64,000 nucleotides of DNA from Bathynomus jamesi (taxonomy: Eukaryota; Arthropoda; Malacostraca; Isopoda; Cirolanidae): contig JAJOZX010000880.1 in the NCBI GenBank assembly GCA_023014485.1, positions 970,001 to 1,034,000 of the forward strand. The letters run 5' to 3'. The notes beneath the pieces were generated by a model. It had not been told where the DNA came from and did not search any database. It was given only the letters and a program-made list of their open reading frames with translations. Position numbers and translations under genes: made by a program. The first letter of the stretch is position 1, and every line of letters begins with the position of its first letter. This document shows, piece after piece, positions 1 through 10,089 of this stretch.

Positions 1-65
1 GCGCCACCTCGATGGGCCGAAGTGGCCCTAGTGTGCCCACTATAAAAATTTCTTAGGTTCTTATA
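1..65. repeat. Dispersed repeat, copy A
   Basis: This segment reads through CACCTCGATGGGCCGAAG and AGTGTGCCC to ATAAAAATTTCTTAGGTTC. It recurs with a few differences at 1477-1556, so it is an interspersed repeat. The GGCC-GAAGT-GGCC core can fold into a short hairpin. It runs off the left edge of the window. It could be the 3' end of a retroelement, but no coding part is visible. Confidence 0.6.
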
Positions 66-540
66 AACCTGAGGCTTGATCACCATGGCTTTAAACAAAC
101 AAAACATCTTTATTGCGGATCATTCACAATCCATAGCTACTTAACCTAACATACAACTACAAGCTTAGGTTAATATTCGTTTTAATGCTTTGTTCATTTT
201 CGATAGGAGGAACATTCTATGACAATTTAAGGGGAACGGTTAATTCGTTTTTTGACCCAGTCAACCCAGCTATAACAGCAATATATATGAATAACCAATC
301 AAAACTGAATAAGAAAATATATAATTAATTCTTGTGCAAATTTGTATAAAATGTACTTTTTTAAAAAATATTTTTCTACTTTCTAATATGTATATATATA
401 AATTTTGGTGTGGTTGTTTATTTGGCTACCTTTTTTGGAGATTTTTCTGGCTTTTTTTGGCTACTTGCATTTTTTGGCTACTTTTTCTTGCTTTTGCCTA
501 CTTCTTCTGTTTTTTGTTAGTGTGGTGATTTTTGTTCTAC
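66..540. other. AT-rich sequence, no gene seen
   Basis: No coding region, RNA gene or terminal inverted repeat is recognised here. The stretch around 400-535 is a T-rich run of TTTTTTGGCTACTT-like words whose translation (mostly F, W, L) is a composition artefact. Confidence 0.5.
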
Positions 541-930
541 TGTTATGAGTGTCAATCTTATGAACTTGATTTTGAAGAACCTAATCCGCCTTGTTGGCCT
601 CGATGAAGATAAAAGTTTAGATGTTTTTTTCCAATCATGGCATAATTCCGACATCTGTGATTTGCCCTAAATGTAATACTGCCTGTATTTTAAGACAAGA
701 CTCGAAGGTGTTTAGGTGCCGTAAAGAAAATCCAAAAAATAAGCATGTGTGTGGATTTACTATTTCTATCTTTAAGGGTACATGGCTGGAACATTGCAAC
801 TTCTCGGTGAATAAAAACCTCCAGTTCATAAATATACTTGTTCCTGGCAGAACAGCCTGATGATTCTACAGTTCTGCATCACTTCCTTAGTGCAATTGCA
901 GAACTATATCCTCCAAAATAGGTGACTGGT
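541..930 (+). pseudogene. Merlin/IS1016-like transposase remnant (N-terminal part)
   Basis: A short stretch from 639 translates to IPTSVICPKCNTACILRQD, followed by FRCR and an AFKGT-like block (SIFKGTWLEHC). This is the Cys-x2-Cys zinc-ribbon start of the ISXO2/IS1595-type transposase used by Merlin DNA transposons. The upstream part, from the ATG near 546 (MSVNLMNLILKNLIRL), and the downstream part (LAEQPDDSTVLHHFL) lie in other frames, so at least two frameshifts are needed to read it through. The catalytic DDE region is missing. It is a decayed fragment. Terminal inverted repeats were not found. Confidence 0.72.
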
Positions 931-956
931 TAGGTTAAGTTAGGTTAAGCACGAAT

Positions 957-1118
957 GCAAACTTTTCTGGTCGATTTGAGGTGTTTTGCACGAATCTGCC
1001 ATCCGTTTCCTGTGCAAATGCGTAGTTTTCGAGATGACGATATCTCGAAAACTACGCATTTGCACAGGAAACGGATGGCAGATTTGTGCAGAGCACCTCC
1101 AATTGACCAGAAACGTTT
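957..1118. repeat. Foldback element with 79-bp inverted arms
   Basis: Two arms (about 957-1035 and 1039-1117) are near-perfect reverse complements separated by about 3 bases at GATGACGATATC. The inner 50 bases match almost completely (GTAGTTTTCGAGAT against ATCTCGAAAACTAC). The outer parts (CTGGTCGATTTGAGG against CCTCCAATTGACCAG) have several mismatches. It has no coding capacity. It may be a foldback MITE or an inverted duplication. Confidence 0.85.
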
Positions 1119-1124
1119 GCTCTC

Positions 1125-1476
1125 ATTATAAAAAGACTGGGTCAAAAAGACGAATAATTACCAGGGAAAACTTCCAACCAAAAAGTACGGGTAACACTGG
1201 AGTGATCTTATACGAGTAAAAAAAAAACCATTCCAGAATCCAGGATCAATTCTTAACTGCCGTGGTTTCAGTAATAAACAATTTGAACTTTTTGTTTACA
1301 GCAATTCTAGGTACGTCCGATTACTACAAAATTCACCAAAAAGTCTCATAACAAATTTTGCAGACCAAAAAATACCTAAGTGGTCCCACAAGGATGAAAT
1401 TGAGCAATGGCAAAACACTGCAACGTAGCAAGTTCTAAAAATTGGTTATTGCCAATGTACAGGCAGTTTTTACATA
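1125..1476. other. No gene seen
   Basis: This is unassigned AT-rich DNA with a short A-run near 1218. No recognisable coding or structural signal was seen. Confidence 0.4.
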
Positions 1477-1556
1477 GTGGAGCCACCTCGATGGGGCCGA
1501 AGTGGCCCCTAGTGTGCCCCATAAAAATTTCTATGTTCTTATGTTCTTAATTCCAC
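1477..1556. repeat. Dispersed repeat, copy B
   Basis: This is the second copy of the repeat that opens the window (GGAGCCACCTCGATGGGGCC onward). It ends in CTATGTTCTTATGTTCTTAA, a tandem-like tail of the kind seen at the 3' ends of non-LTR or Penelope elements. Function and family are unknown. Confidence 0.6.
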
Positions 1557-1987
1557 TGCTTTACATCATTGGGTGTAGTAGCCTGAAACTTTTATTATTA
1601 TTATTAGTCCTGTTTTCTGCACAGCCAACCATGAAGGGTCATTCGCACACACACATACATGTATTGCACTAAGTTATAGTGACTAGAGATTTTGTGAATA
1701 ATGAGAGCATGAACTACGAGATGAAAAAGGAATTCGGAAGCCAACTCCATCTTCAGTTCTGGCCCCTGGGCCTATTTTCAGAACACACAAGGACAGAATG
1801 ATGATATGGCCTGTTAATAAGCTAACTAATGAGGTGAAAATTATGAGGGTATAAACTAACAACTATTGCATCATCTATTAGTAGGAGAAATGACAATCAC
1901 AGTATATTATTAATGATCACTAATATTAACCTATCACAGCAACACAATCCCACATTGGAAAAATATACAAAGGTAGCACTGAACGGA
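1557..1987. other. Probable 3' untranslated part of the adjacent non-LTR element, or unassigned DNA
   Basis: No coding region is seen. The minus-strand RNase H reading frame ends at 1988, so this side is where its 3' UTR would lie. A TTATTATTATTATTA run sits at about 1591-1605 and a CA-rich run at about 1648-1660. No poly-A tail or target duplication was identified. Confidence 0.35.
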
Positions 1988-2968
1988 TCAAATGCTATCA
2001 TAAAATTTGGTGATGCTAAGGAAGATTAGTATTATTTTAAGAGGAAAGTCCTCCGATTGGAGGATAAGAAGTGACAAATTCCTGTTATACCTTCTGCAAT
2101 ATTCAATCAAAGGAAACTGATCTCTCTCAAAAACTAGGCACTCAATGAAAAAATGATGTAAAGTAATTAGCACTTGGCAGGAAGTACAAAAGGTTCTACG
2201 AATGTTAGAAAAATAATGTTGATAAGTAAAGTAACAGGTTCCCAGTCTCACTCTTGCCAATACAACTTTGTCCCGTCGTGACAGTCCTTTGGGGGACGAA
2301 TGTCCATTAGTTACTTTAACTAGGGTCCCATCGATTATATTAAAGTGTTGCTCCCAGTGATTCTGCCACAGTGAGTTAATGGTCTTCCTTATTTTGGTTC
2401 TAATTTGTGAAAAAGTTACTAAAGTCTCATACTCTGTGCCATAGATATGTGCACTTCTTGCAATTTCATCGGCATATTCGTTTCCCACAATCCCTTTATG
2501 ACCAGGAATCCAAATAAAATGAACCTCTGTTGGGTTCAAGAGATGCAAGAGGTGTATTATTTGATACGGATGATAGTTCTTGACAGAGGTGTTAGATATA
2601 GCTGAAAGAGAAAATAGTGAATCACTGTAGATGATAATTTTATTAGTACTGGGATGAACTGTCTGAATATACAGGAGAGCCCTGTAAATGACAAAAGGTT
2701 CAGCGTCAAATATGGGTGTACCATTAGACAGGACAAAAGAAAAGTCCCTTTCTTCAATGCAAAAACCTGCTTTAGCTGAACCCATGGGATCCACTGAGCC
2801 ATCCGTGTAAATTACAGTAGCAGGGAGGAGTCCATTAAGTATGTCTTTGAATGATGATTGGAAAACTATATTACTTATTGAGTGCAAAGGGAAGATGGTC
2901 AAATCAAAGTGGAATGTCACGTTTTCAGAGCAAATCAAATACTGACATTTTGGGTGAGAGGAGTACAT
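1988..2968 (-). CDS. 5'-truncated non-LTR retrotransposon, RNase H and C-terminal region
   Basis: An uninterrupted 326-codon frame contains an RNase H domain with its acidic residues in order: D in YTDGSVDP, E in AEPFVIYRAL, D in YSDSLFSL and D in GNEYADEIA. The domain is followed by a Cys/His-containing tail (CTSCQ, then HHFFIEC). This layout is the end of ORF2 in RNase H-bearing LINE clades such as I, R1 and jockey relatives. RNase H removes the RNA strand after target-primed reverse transcription. The endonuclease and reverse transcriptase are absent upstream, so the insertion is 5'-truncated. The apparent start at 2968 lies inside a palindrome and is unlikely to be a real start codon. The frame is intact, suggesting a young insertion. 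Confidence 0.8.
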   Translation of the reverse strand: MYSSHPKCQYLICSENVTFHFDLTIFPLHSISNIVFQSSFKDILNGLLPATVIYTDGSVDPMGSAKAGFCIEERDFSFVLSNGTPIFDAEPFVIYRALLYIQTVHPSTNKIIIYSDSLFSLSAISNTSVKNYHPYQIIHLLHLLNPTEVHFIWIPGHKGIVGNEYADEIARSAHIYGTEYETLVTFSQIRTKIRKTINSLWQNHWEQHFNIIDGTLVKVTNGHSSPKGLSRRDKVVLARVRLGTCYFTYQHYFSNIRRTFCTSCQVLITLHHFFIECLVFERDQFPLIEYCRRYNRNLSLLILQSEDFPLKIILIFLSITKFYDSI

Positions 2969-3008
2969 AGCATCACATGGACCATGTGATGCTATGTACT
3001 CCTCTCAC
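2954..3008. repeat. Perfect 55-bp palindrome at a retrotransposon truncation point
   Basis: The arm 2954-2980 (starting GTGAGAGGAGTACATAGC) is exactly reverse-complementary to 2982-3008 around a single central A. It overlaps the first codons of the RNase H frame, so a short piece of the element is repeated in inverse orientation at its truncated 5' end. Confidence 0.93.
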
Positions 3009-3376
3009 GCAAATATATATATTTTCTGTTGTAGCTTCATCATTCTCTGTCGTGACTGACCTGTGAGATGAGTAGAAGGTGAATTCTTCATCACTGTTGT
3101 CGTGTCTGCAGGGGCGTACCTAAAGTATTTGGCACCCGGGGCGGATCCTTCCTTTGGCCCCACATAAATAATTTTAAAATTTAAACACAGAAAAATATAT
3201 GTTTGCAAGTAGATTTTTAAACAGTACAGTACTGTCATAAGCAAATTGGAAATAAGAAAAATGCAGGACATTAAAAATTCAGTGAACAGGTAATGCTGCA
3301 TTTTTATTTTATACAAAAAACACAGGAAATCCAGTCGCAACGCTCAGCCTATTCTTCAAAGGTAAACAGAGAGGAT

Positions 3377-5893
3377 TCACAGTCTCTGCTTTTGAGCCTT
3401 AATTTCTGCAAATTGATCAATGACCTCATCAAATTCACCTTCTTTGCATATTAATGTTCAATTGAAAGTAAAGCAGATTTGTCAATCTTGTCTGGCACAT
3501 GGTCGAGCGAAAGAAATTTTTATCAATTTCAATTTGGAAAAACTTCTTTCACATGAAGCAATAGACACACAGACAGTCAGAAAGAATCTCAAACACAGTG
3601 ACAAGCTTGGCAAAGATTCACAAAAATCCCATTTCACAATAAACTCCAGAAACTGCAATGCTGTCCATTTCTTTGCCTCTTCAACGCTGATTTTGGCAGC
3701 TTGTAAATACCTCCGAAGTCGTCCGATTTCCACACTGATATCTTCATCAGAGAATTCATTTAAAATCTGAGTCAAATTTGGAATATACTTCTGAAGTTCT
3801 TCTGTTGCAACAATCAAAGTGTTTGGCTGAATAACAGCGAAGATTGACAGAATTTGATCCATTGCCTTAGAACGAATCTTCAGTTCTTGATGAAAGCGAT
3901 CAAGACATTCAAACATAGCCTTTTTTACTTCCTCTGGCAATGTGAGACCAGCATCCTTTGCCATCTCTCCTGGCATTCTTTTTCGGAGCTTTACTCTCCC
4001 TCTTCTCTCCATAGAAATGTCCATTTCCTCACACTTTGTATCATAGTTGCATAATGAATGGCCCTCTCAACAATTTCATTGCGCTGATCTTCAAGAAACA
4101 GTTTTAGAGCTTGGAGCTTCACAATACACTTTTGTGTGAGATTAATTTCTTCCAGGACTTCAAACCAGAAAGAAGGGTAACTCAAAAAAGAGAAATCACA
4201 TACAGCAGACAGCAAAATCTGAGCTGATCCTCTTGTGTCCACATTTTCTTTGGGATCGCACAGTACTTCAAGGGTTGAGGTCAACTTTTCAAAATTTGCC
4301 TTCACTGGCTTCACAACGTCATAATGAGCACTCCATCTTGTCTGGGAAAGTCTTTTGACTGTCATGCCTACATTCTCCATCAGCACTTCCCATCGATGAG
4401 TTGAGACTGAAAAGAAGGAATAGACTCTCTCTAAGGTTAAAAAAAAAGACACATGAAGAAACACTTCCAAATGAGTGCACTCCGCAAAGGTTCAGAGAAT
4501 GATTTGCACAAGGCACAAACAAAGCCTTAGGATTAATCTCTCTGATCTTTGACTGAACACCACCATGAATCCCAGCCATAGTTGCAATATTGTCATATCT
4601 TTGACCACGGCACAGGTTTATGCCCAGTCCATCTCTCTCCAGATGTCTCAGGATATCCCCTGTGAGCTCAGCAGCAGTCTTTCTGGCAATAGGGAAGAAG
4701 CCCAAGAATGATTCCTTTACTTCAACTTTGTCACATTCAATATGGACGTATCTGATCACTTCACACATCTGATCAATGTGGGACATATCAGGAGTGCTGT
4801 CAAAAAGAATCCCAAAATACTTTGCTTTCTTGATATGAGCACTATTTTCTCTTTGACGTAATTCCCCAAAAGGCAAATGAACTCATTCTGAATCTTTGGA
4901 GATAAATACGAAGCCACTCTCCCAGATGGAATAGAATGCTTAATCCTTACAAAGTGTTCTTTCAAAACTGGATCATAATTTGACAGCAACTATATCAATT
5001 CCATGAAGTTTCCTTTGTTTGCTGATAACATGTCCTCTTTGTGACCACGAAAAAGAAGATTCTGGTGAGCCAGAAACAAGGTTACGTCCAAGAGGCGATG
5101 TAAAATATGCCTCCATTCCTTTCTCTCCTTGTCCATTGTTGCTTGATGAACTTCATCAATGGTTTTTTGAAGCTTCAACCCTGCTCCCAAGGTCTTCCAT
5201 TTCTCCAGGCATGAGAGATGCTGCTCAGAAGCCTCATGGTTAGACACCTTTGGGTTTAGCTTCCACCATGCTTGAAACCCAATGACAAAGCTGGATGTTC
5301 CAATTCCTTTGTCATCAAGAGCAAAGCGTCTGCAGCAAAAACAAAACAAACTTTCCTTTGATGGAGAGTAAACCATCCATGTTCTCAAAACTTTCTCGCC
5401 ATTTGGCAGAGCCTTATAGAACCGTGCAGTGGTCAGCTGTCGACTCTTCCCTTTGGATTTCTCTCCCTGGCTTTGAACTGCACTGAAAGGTCCATCCCTA
5501 TTTTGGAAGGGTTCACTTCCCCTCTTAATAAGATCAACTCTCAAGTCATTTGGAACCGGGATTGGCCAAGCAGCGACATCAGAATAAATTGAAAATCTAT
5601 CTGTCTCCTCTTCTTCATCAGAGTCTTCTTCCTGTTGGTGTGGACTTCTGCTGGCGTCTCCTTCCTCCTCATCAATTTCACTGCTTTTAGAAGATGAATT
5701 GCCATCCTCCAATACTTGCTCTCTCTCTCTCATTTGAATCCTCTTATGAAGATGCTTCTTGTATTTGCCCTTCAGATTCACCAGGCTGAATATCTTCAGG
5801 ACTTTCTCCTATTGCACTTGATGTTGAAGGCGTCACATACTTCAAAATTGATCCGGACATTGCCTGAGCCACCTCTTCTCTTGCCTTCTTCAT
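3377..5893 (-). pseudogene. hAT transposase, TTF-type zinc finger / DUF4371 / hAT dimerisation, frameshifted
   Basis: Reading right to left: an acidic N-terminus (MKKAREEVAQAM at 5893, then DEEEGDASR and DSDEEEETDR); a TTF-type zinc-finger block (RFYKALPNGEK, FCFCCRRFA, WWKLNPKVSNHEAS); a DUF4371-like RNase H fold with FGILFDSTPDMSH and YDNIATMAGIHGG; then the C-terminal hAT dimerisation motif SCERSFSKLKLIK. The family is a full-length hAT-like transposase of about 800 residues, often annotated as zinc finger MYM-type protein 1-like. The pieces lie in several frames (breaks near 5740, 4990, 4870, 4440, 4020 and 3490), so it is a pseudogene. The gross order of domains is intact and most losses are small indels. 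Confidence 0.82.
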
Positions 5894-5955
5894 TTTTCTT
5901 TGTTGGAATCCACTGGGTCGATTAACTGAACAAATTGTCTGTGATGATTATTATT

Positions 5956-5974
5956 ATTTGGGGGGGGGGGGGGG
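5956..5974. repeat. Poly-G run
   Basis: About 15 to 19 consecutive G residues lie at the edge of the hAT remnant. The length of such a run is unreliable in assemblies. Confidence 0.8.
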
Positions 5975-6159
5975 TTAAGTGCAAACACAACTCTTAAAAA
6001 AGCAGAAAACTATGAGCATTACTCACAAATAACGAGACCACTGACAACATGAAAATTAACAGTATATCCAGTAAATAAAGAAGTAAAAAAAATTTATTAC
6101 AAGAAAAGCTTCAAACAAGTGGTTCTCAAACTTTTTCCAACCAGATACCTATTGAGTTA

Positions 6160-6312
6160 TGTAATGAGTCTTTACTAATTATTGTTTTCTGTGTAACAAG
6201 TCTTTACTAATTATTGTTTTCTGTGTTTCAGATCTATGCTATGTTTATGTTGAATAAAGCCTCAAATTGGCCTTTACTTTATCTTTAGCCCGCTAACAAA
6301 CGCGGCACCACA
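6160..6312 (+). repeat. Ty3/gypsy 5' LTR
   Basis: It starts TGTAATGAGTCTTTAC and ends GCGGCACCACA. It is near-identical to 26799-26950, differing by one base of length near CCGCTAACAAACG. It contains a direct repeat of AGTCTTTACTAATTATTG (6167 and 6191) and an AATAAAG polyadenylation-like word at 6253. A primer-binding site match after 6312 was not recognised. Confidence 0.92.
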
Positions 6313-6394
6313 ATTTATTCAACATTTCAATCAGCCATTCAGTCGGCCTTTCAGATACAGCAAGCAAATATTCATCCAGTAATCTTACTATATC

Positions 6395-7135
6395 ATGGAG
6401 AAGGTGATTCGCCCGGATAAATTTATTACTTCTCCGAATTCTCCCCAAGCTGGGAAACTATGGAAATTATGGTCGCGCGGATTCAAATATTTCTTGTGTA
6501 CTATCGCCGAACACAACCCCAATAAATTGGAGGTTCTATTCATACATATCGGCCCCGATGTCGCTGATATCATTCAAGACTGCTCTACTTATCAGAATGC
6601 CATGGCAGCCTTAGAGGCCACCTACCTCAAGAAGCCAAACGAGGTATGCGCTTGCCACCTGTTGTCCACCCGTCACCAAAAGCCCGAGGAAACCCTCGAT
6701 GAGTACTTGCAAATTCTTCAACAACTAGCCAATGACTGCAACTTCAAATCGGTTTCCGCCGACGAAAACAGGAGTTCATCTGTGAGAGACGCTTTCATCC
6801 GAGGAATTAGAGATAGCGCCATCCGCACTCGCTTACTCGAAAATGACACACTCTCACTGGAAAAGGCTATCGTCCAGGCTCGAACATTAGATCAGGCCCA
6901 GAAAAACTCAGAATCGTACCTCACTCATTACGGTGCTGTTGCAGCCACTGGCTCTCGCCACGAACCGTCGCCGACTACTGACTCTGCCCGGCCTGCCTGC
7001 GTCCAAGAAGACGATCTCCCAAACTCTTCAGCCGCTACGAATTTCGACAACAAAGCCGCTCTGTGCTTCTTCTGCGGGTCTCGACGCCACCCACGAAGCA
7101 GGTGTCCGGCAAAGGATTATCTGTGCGAAATGTGA
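6395..7135 (+). CDS. gag: Ty3/gypsy Gag
   Basis: A 246-codon frame starts at ATG 6395, 82 bases after the LTR. It has the alpha-helical capsid-type body typical of gypsy Gag (IIQDCSTYQNAMAALEATYL, then LDEYLQILQQLAND, then FIRGIRDSAIRTRLLEND). It ends in a first zinc knuckle, CFFCGSRRHPRSRC. The frame stops at 7133, inside what would be a second knuckle. The continuation is in another frame (CAKCEKTGHWAKVC). This may be a natural frameshift site or a mutation. Gag forms the virus-like particle and binds genomic RNA. Confidence 0.88.
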   Translation: MEKVIRPDKFITSPNSPQAGKLWKLWSRGFKYFLCTIAEHNPNKLEVLFIHIGPDVADIIQDCSTYQNAMAALEATYLKKPNEVCACHLLSTRHQKPEETLDEYLQILQQLANDCNFKSVSADENRSSSVRDAFIRGIRDSAIRTRLLENDTLSLEKAIVQARTLDQAQKNSESYLTHYGAVAATGSRHEPSPTTDSARPACVQEDDLPNSSAATNFDNKAALCFFCGSRRHPRSRCPAKDYLCEM

Positions 7136-7834
7136 AAAGACCGGCCACTGGGCCAAAGTCTGCCGCTCAAGTACTTCCTCGGCACGTCAAAAACAGGATA
7201 AAACCACAGCGTTTCATTCAGCCGCAGCATTAGCGACCATTAGTACCACTCTATCGTGTAGCTCCTCCATGCCTACCAACTCAACAGTCGATATCCTCGT
7301 CAACGGCCGTTCGTGTCTCGCCTTGTTGGATACTGGCAGCTCGGACAACTTCATTCATGAGGATCTAGCCAAACACTTAGAGCTGCCCATTCTTCCGCAC
7401 TCGGGCGTCGTATCAATGGCTTCGCCTAATCTATCCGCAGCCATCTCAGGTCGATGTACAGTGAAGGTTACGATGGGAGACCGCGACTACGAAAAGCTCG
7501 AACTATCCGTCTTGTCGGATCTGTGCGCTGACATAATACTCGGTACCCCATTCTTAATCAGACACAAGGAATTGAACATCAATTTCGGAGGTCCGGAGCC
7601 AGCACTCCATATATGCGGCCTTACTCGATCAAGAATTTCAGCCCCACCACTATTCGGCAACTTAACTGCCGATTGTCGTCCCATCGCCACGAAGTCCAGA
7701 CGATTTTGCTCTGAGGACAAAATTTTCATTGGGAAAGAAATCGAAAAGCTACTCAGGGATGAGATAATTGAACCCAGTAACTCACCCTGGCGTGCTCAAG
7801 TAGTCATCACATCTACCGAAACAAAAAAAACCGC
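7090..7834 (+). CDS. pol: Ty3/gypsy second zinc knuckle, aspartic protease and start of RT
   Basis: In the frame that overlaps the end of gag, a second CCHC knuckle is followed by a retropepsin-like protease with active-site LLDTGSSDNF and a downstream IILGTPFL flap-to-helix motif. It then runs into the RT N-terminal region (LLRDEIIEPSNSPW). The frame ends at 7841 (TETKKTAW, stop), where the RT frame takes over. The switch lies at an A8 run near 7821-7828, so a one-base indel is the simplest explanation. The protease would cut the Gag-Pol polyprotein. Confidence 0.85.
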
Positions 7835-8573
7835 ATGGTAATCGATTTCTCTCAAACCGTCAACCGATTTACCATGCTAGATGCATATCCTCTTCCGCGA
7901 ATCGATGATATAGCCAACAAAGTCTCACAACACAAATACTACAGTGTAATTGATCTGTCAAGCGCATACTACCAGGTAGAAATCGATCCGTCTGAACGAC
8001 CTTTCACAGCATTCGAGGCTGACGGAAATCTATACCAATTCAGAAGGATCCCTATGGGAGTAACTAACGGAGCCGCGGCCTTCCAGCGCGTCATGAACGA
8101 ATTCATATCCTCGAACAACTTATCATCAACATACGCCTACCTCGACGATCTCACCATCTGCGGAACCACTTGGGAAGAGCACGATGAGAACCTTCGACAT
8201 TTCTGGGAAGCCGCTAAACGAGTAAATCTGAGTCTAAACAAGGAAAAATGCAAGCTTTCGATGACATCAGTGCACCTGCTCGGATATTCTATCTCTCATG
8301 GCGTATTGCGGCCCGATCCCGAACGCCTCCGGCCACTACAAGAACTTCAAACTCCTCGCAACAAGTCGTCTCTACAACACGTAATCGGACTATTCGCATA
8401 CTATGCTAAATGGATTCAGAACTATTCCCTCAAGATCAAACCTCTGCTCAACGTTTCATCATTCCCATTAACTCGCGAGGAAGTATCAACGATCCAAACA
8501 CTCAAAGATGATATCTCGAAAGCTGTCGTCGGTTCAATCGATGAAGAACTGCCGTTCACTGTGGAGACGGACG
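7835..8573 (+). CDS. pol: Ty3/gypsy reverse transcriptase, cut by BEL insertion
   Basis: RT fingers and palm are present: MVIDFSQTVN, SVIDLSSAYYQVEI (first catalytic Asp), FRRIPMGVTNGAAAFQR, AYLDDLTICG (YLDD-type catalytic pair) and LGYSISHGV. The frame breaks exactly at the RNase H FTVETD motif where the BEL LTR begins at 8574. The remainder is 16.4 kb downstream at 25023. The codons after 8573 belong to the LTR and are not part of the protein. Confidence 0.92.
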
Positions 8574-9489
8574 TATGGAAAAATTATACGCGCTCACAAC
8601 ATGGTATCATATGTGGTACATTTATTTCATAATTAAATATAAATTATTAATTAATTGAATTAAATATCTATACAAAATTGCCTCGGGATTGGCGACATAG
8701 CCTATTGGGAATGAAATAATTGAATTGCCATACGTACAAGGAACCTGTATGTATGAATCAGCCCCACATAGCAACAAGAAAACCCAATTTATTGTTTAGT
8801 CTACCAAAAGGTGGTAGACACAACAAAATCTTGCTAGATCGGCAAATAATAATGAAAATACAAGCGAACCAAGGAACGGCTCTCAGGGCTGTTTATTTCC
8901 AAGCAAACGCTTTAAACTGGGAAAACGTGTCTAAATTTTCCCTCAAGTCCTGAGTGAATTCCTTATAAAATAAAACCTAATGATTATAAAAGGATAGGCC
9001 TATTCCTTCAGGGGTTTATATAGTGACTGCCTATATTAATTACCTTAAGTAAATTCGCCGCGTAACCCCATCGTGGCGACCCTACACCGAAAATGACCGT
9101 CACGCCCTACATCGAAACAAACAAAGACCCAGCAAAAATAAGGTGAGCAACTTCAGTTTTTATTAACATAAGGCTTTCCCAACTCCCGATGCTAGAATTA
9201 CCGTAATCAATATAAATATAAAGAGGTCCTTTAAAGACCTACATATTTATAACTCTCTAACGAAAAAGCATAGGGCTTTTGTCGATAACCCTCCACTGAA
9301 ATCTGTTGGAAATTTCCAACGGATGAGGGCACAGGCAATCAACCCATAGCCCTATATAGTTTTTCTACATGGTGGCCCTGTGTATGGGGAACTAACCCCT
9401 CTAAAATTTACACTGACACACGCAGTGGCTAGGCTTAACTCAGTAGGCCTAACCCTAATTTCAACCGTAACCCCACTATAGTTTTCATA
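8574..9489 (+). repeat. Outer BEL 5' LTR
   Basis: It matches 24224-25017 with only about six differences by eye over the first 790 bases. The end is ambiguous. The shared block stops near 9370 (TATATAGTTTTTCTACATGG). A related block at 9477-9510 (CTATAGTTTTCATATGGTGG) better matches the CATA end of the 3' LTR, so 9489 is used here. TGGTGGCC follows in both places, so each could be the start of a primer-binding site. Confidence 0.75.
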
Positions 9490-10053
9490 TGGTGGCCTAA
9501 GCAACTGGGAACCGATTCCTTTACCTTTACACTAATCGAAAACAAAGGCTTGTTCATTTAACAGGCATAACTTATTTTAGGTCCTAAAAAAATAGGCCCG
9601 CAACATTAAGCCTATTTAATAGGTCCTACTCTTCAAATTCAAAACTAAGCCTTGTTAATTTAACAGGCTTAACTCATTTGAGGTCCTATAAAATAATAGG
9701 CCCAAACATAAGCCTACTTGGTAGGCCCAACAAATAGGCCTATTTAGTAGGCCCACCTAACTTTACCTTACATAATAGGCCTACCTCTTAAAGTAGGCCT
9801 TACTCTTTACACTCAAGGCCTATCCTAACTAAAAACATTGTGAATTTTTAATTTAACCTCTGGCGCAGGATATATAAAAAACTTATTACTGTACAGTAAT
9901 TTAACTTGCTCAACATCATAAAAATTAAACTCAGAACTTTAACACTAACAACAATTATGGAAGACTTGGACAAAAGGGTAAGAAACCCAGACCAAAAAAA
10001 ACAAAAACACAGATCTTGGGGCTACGGCACCATCTCAAAATCACAAAAAATTA
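9490..10053 (+). other. Outer BEL 5' leader
   Basis: This non-coding leader of about 560 bases begins TGGTGGCCTAAGCAACTGG, the likely primer-binding site. It is notably rich in repeated TAGGCCTA-like words: AATAGGCC, TAGTAGGCC and TAGGTCCTA recur at least ten times between 9540 and 9830. These could fold into a packaging structure, or may only be low complexity. Confidence 0.6.
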
Positions 10054-10089
10054 ATGAGGAAAAAATCAGCACGTAAAGGTGTCATCACC
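10054..10089 (+). CDS. gag: Outer BEL Gag, first codons
   Basis: ATG 10054 opens a frame (MRKKSARKGVIT) that is interrupted by the inner BEL LTR at 10090. It continues in frame at 18083 with KLYNDFKQKEPTR, after the TCACC duplication. This start is chosen because the frame further upstream is closed by a stop near 9979. Confidence 0.8.

Larger units (their letters stand above)
3111..5975 (-). mobile_element. hAT-type DNA transposon (ZMYM1-like / TTF zinc-finger family), degraded
   Basis: One end is marked by CAGGGGCGTACCTAAAG at 3111, a typical hAT-type terminus with the CAGxGGCGTA core seen at ends of ZMYM-like transposons. The transposase remnant lies on the minus strand. The opposite end is not clear: a run of about 15 G at 5956-5974 may mark the decayed terminus. 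No 8-bp target duplication could be assigned. Confidence 0.6.

Noticed and set aside
334..528. F/W/L-rich frame near the left edge
   Set aside because: It is T-rich low-complexity sequence with no homology pattern or splice support.
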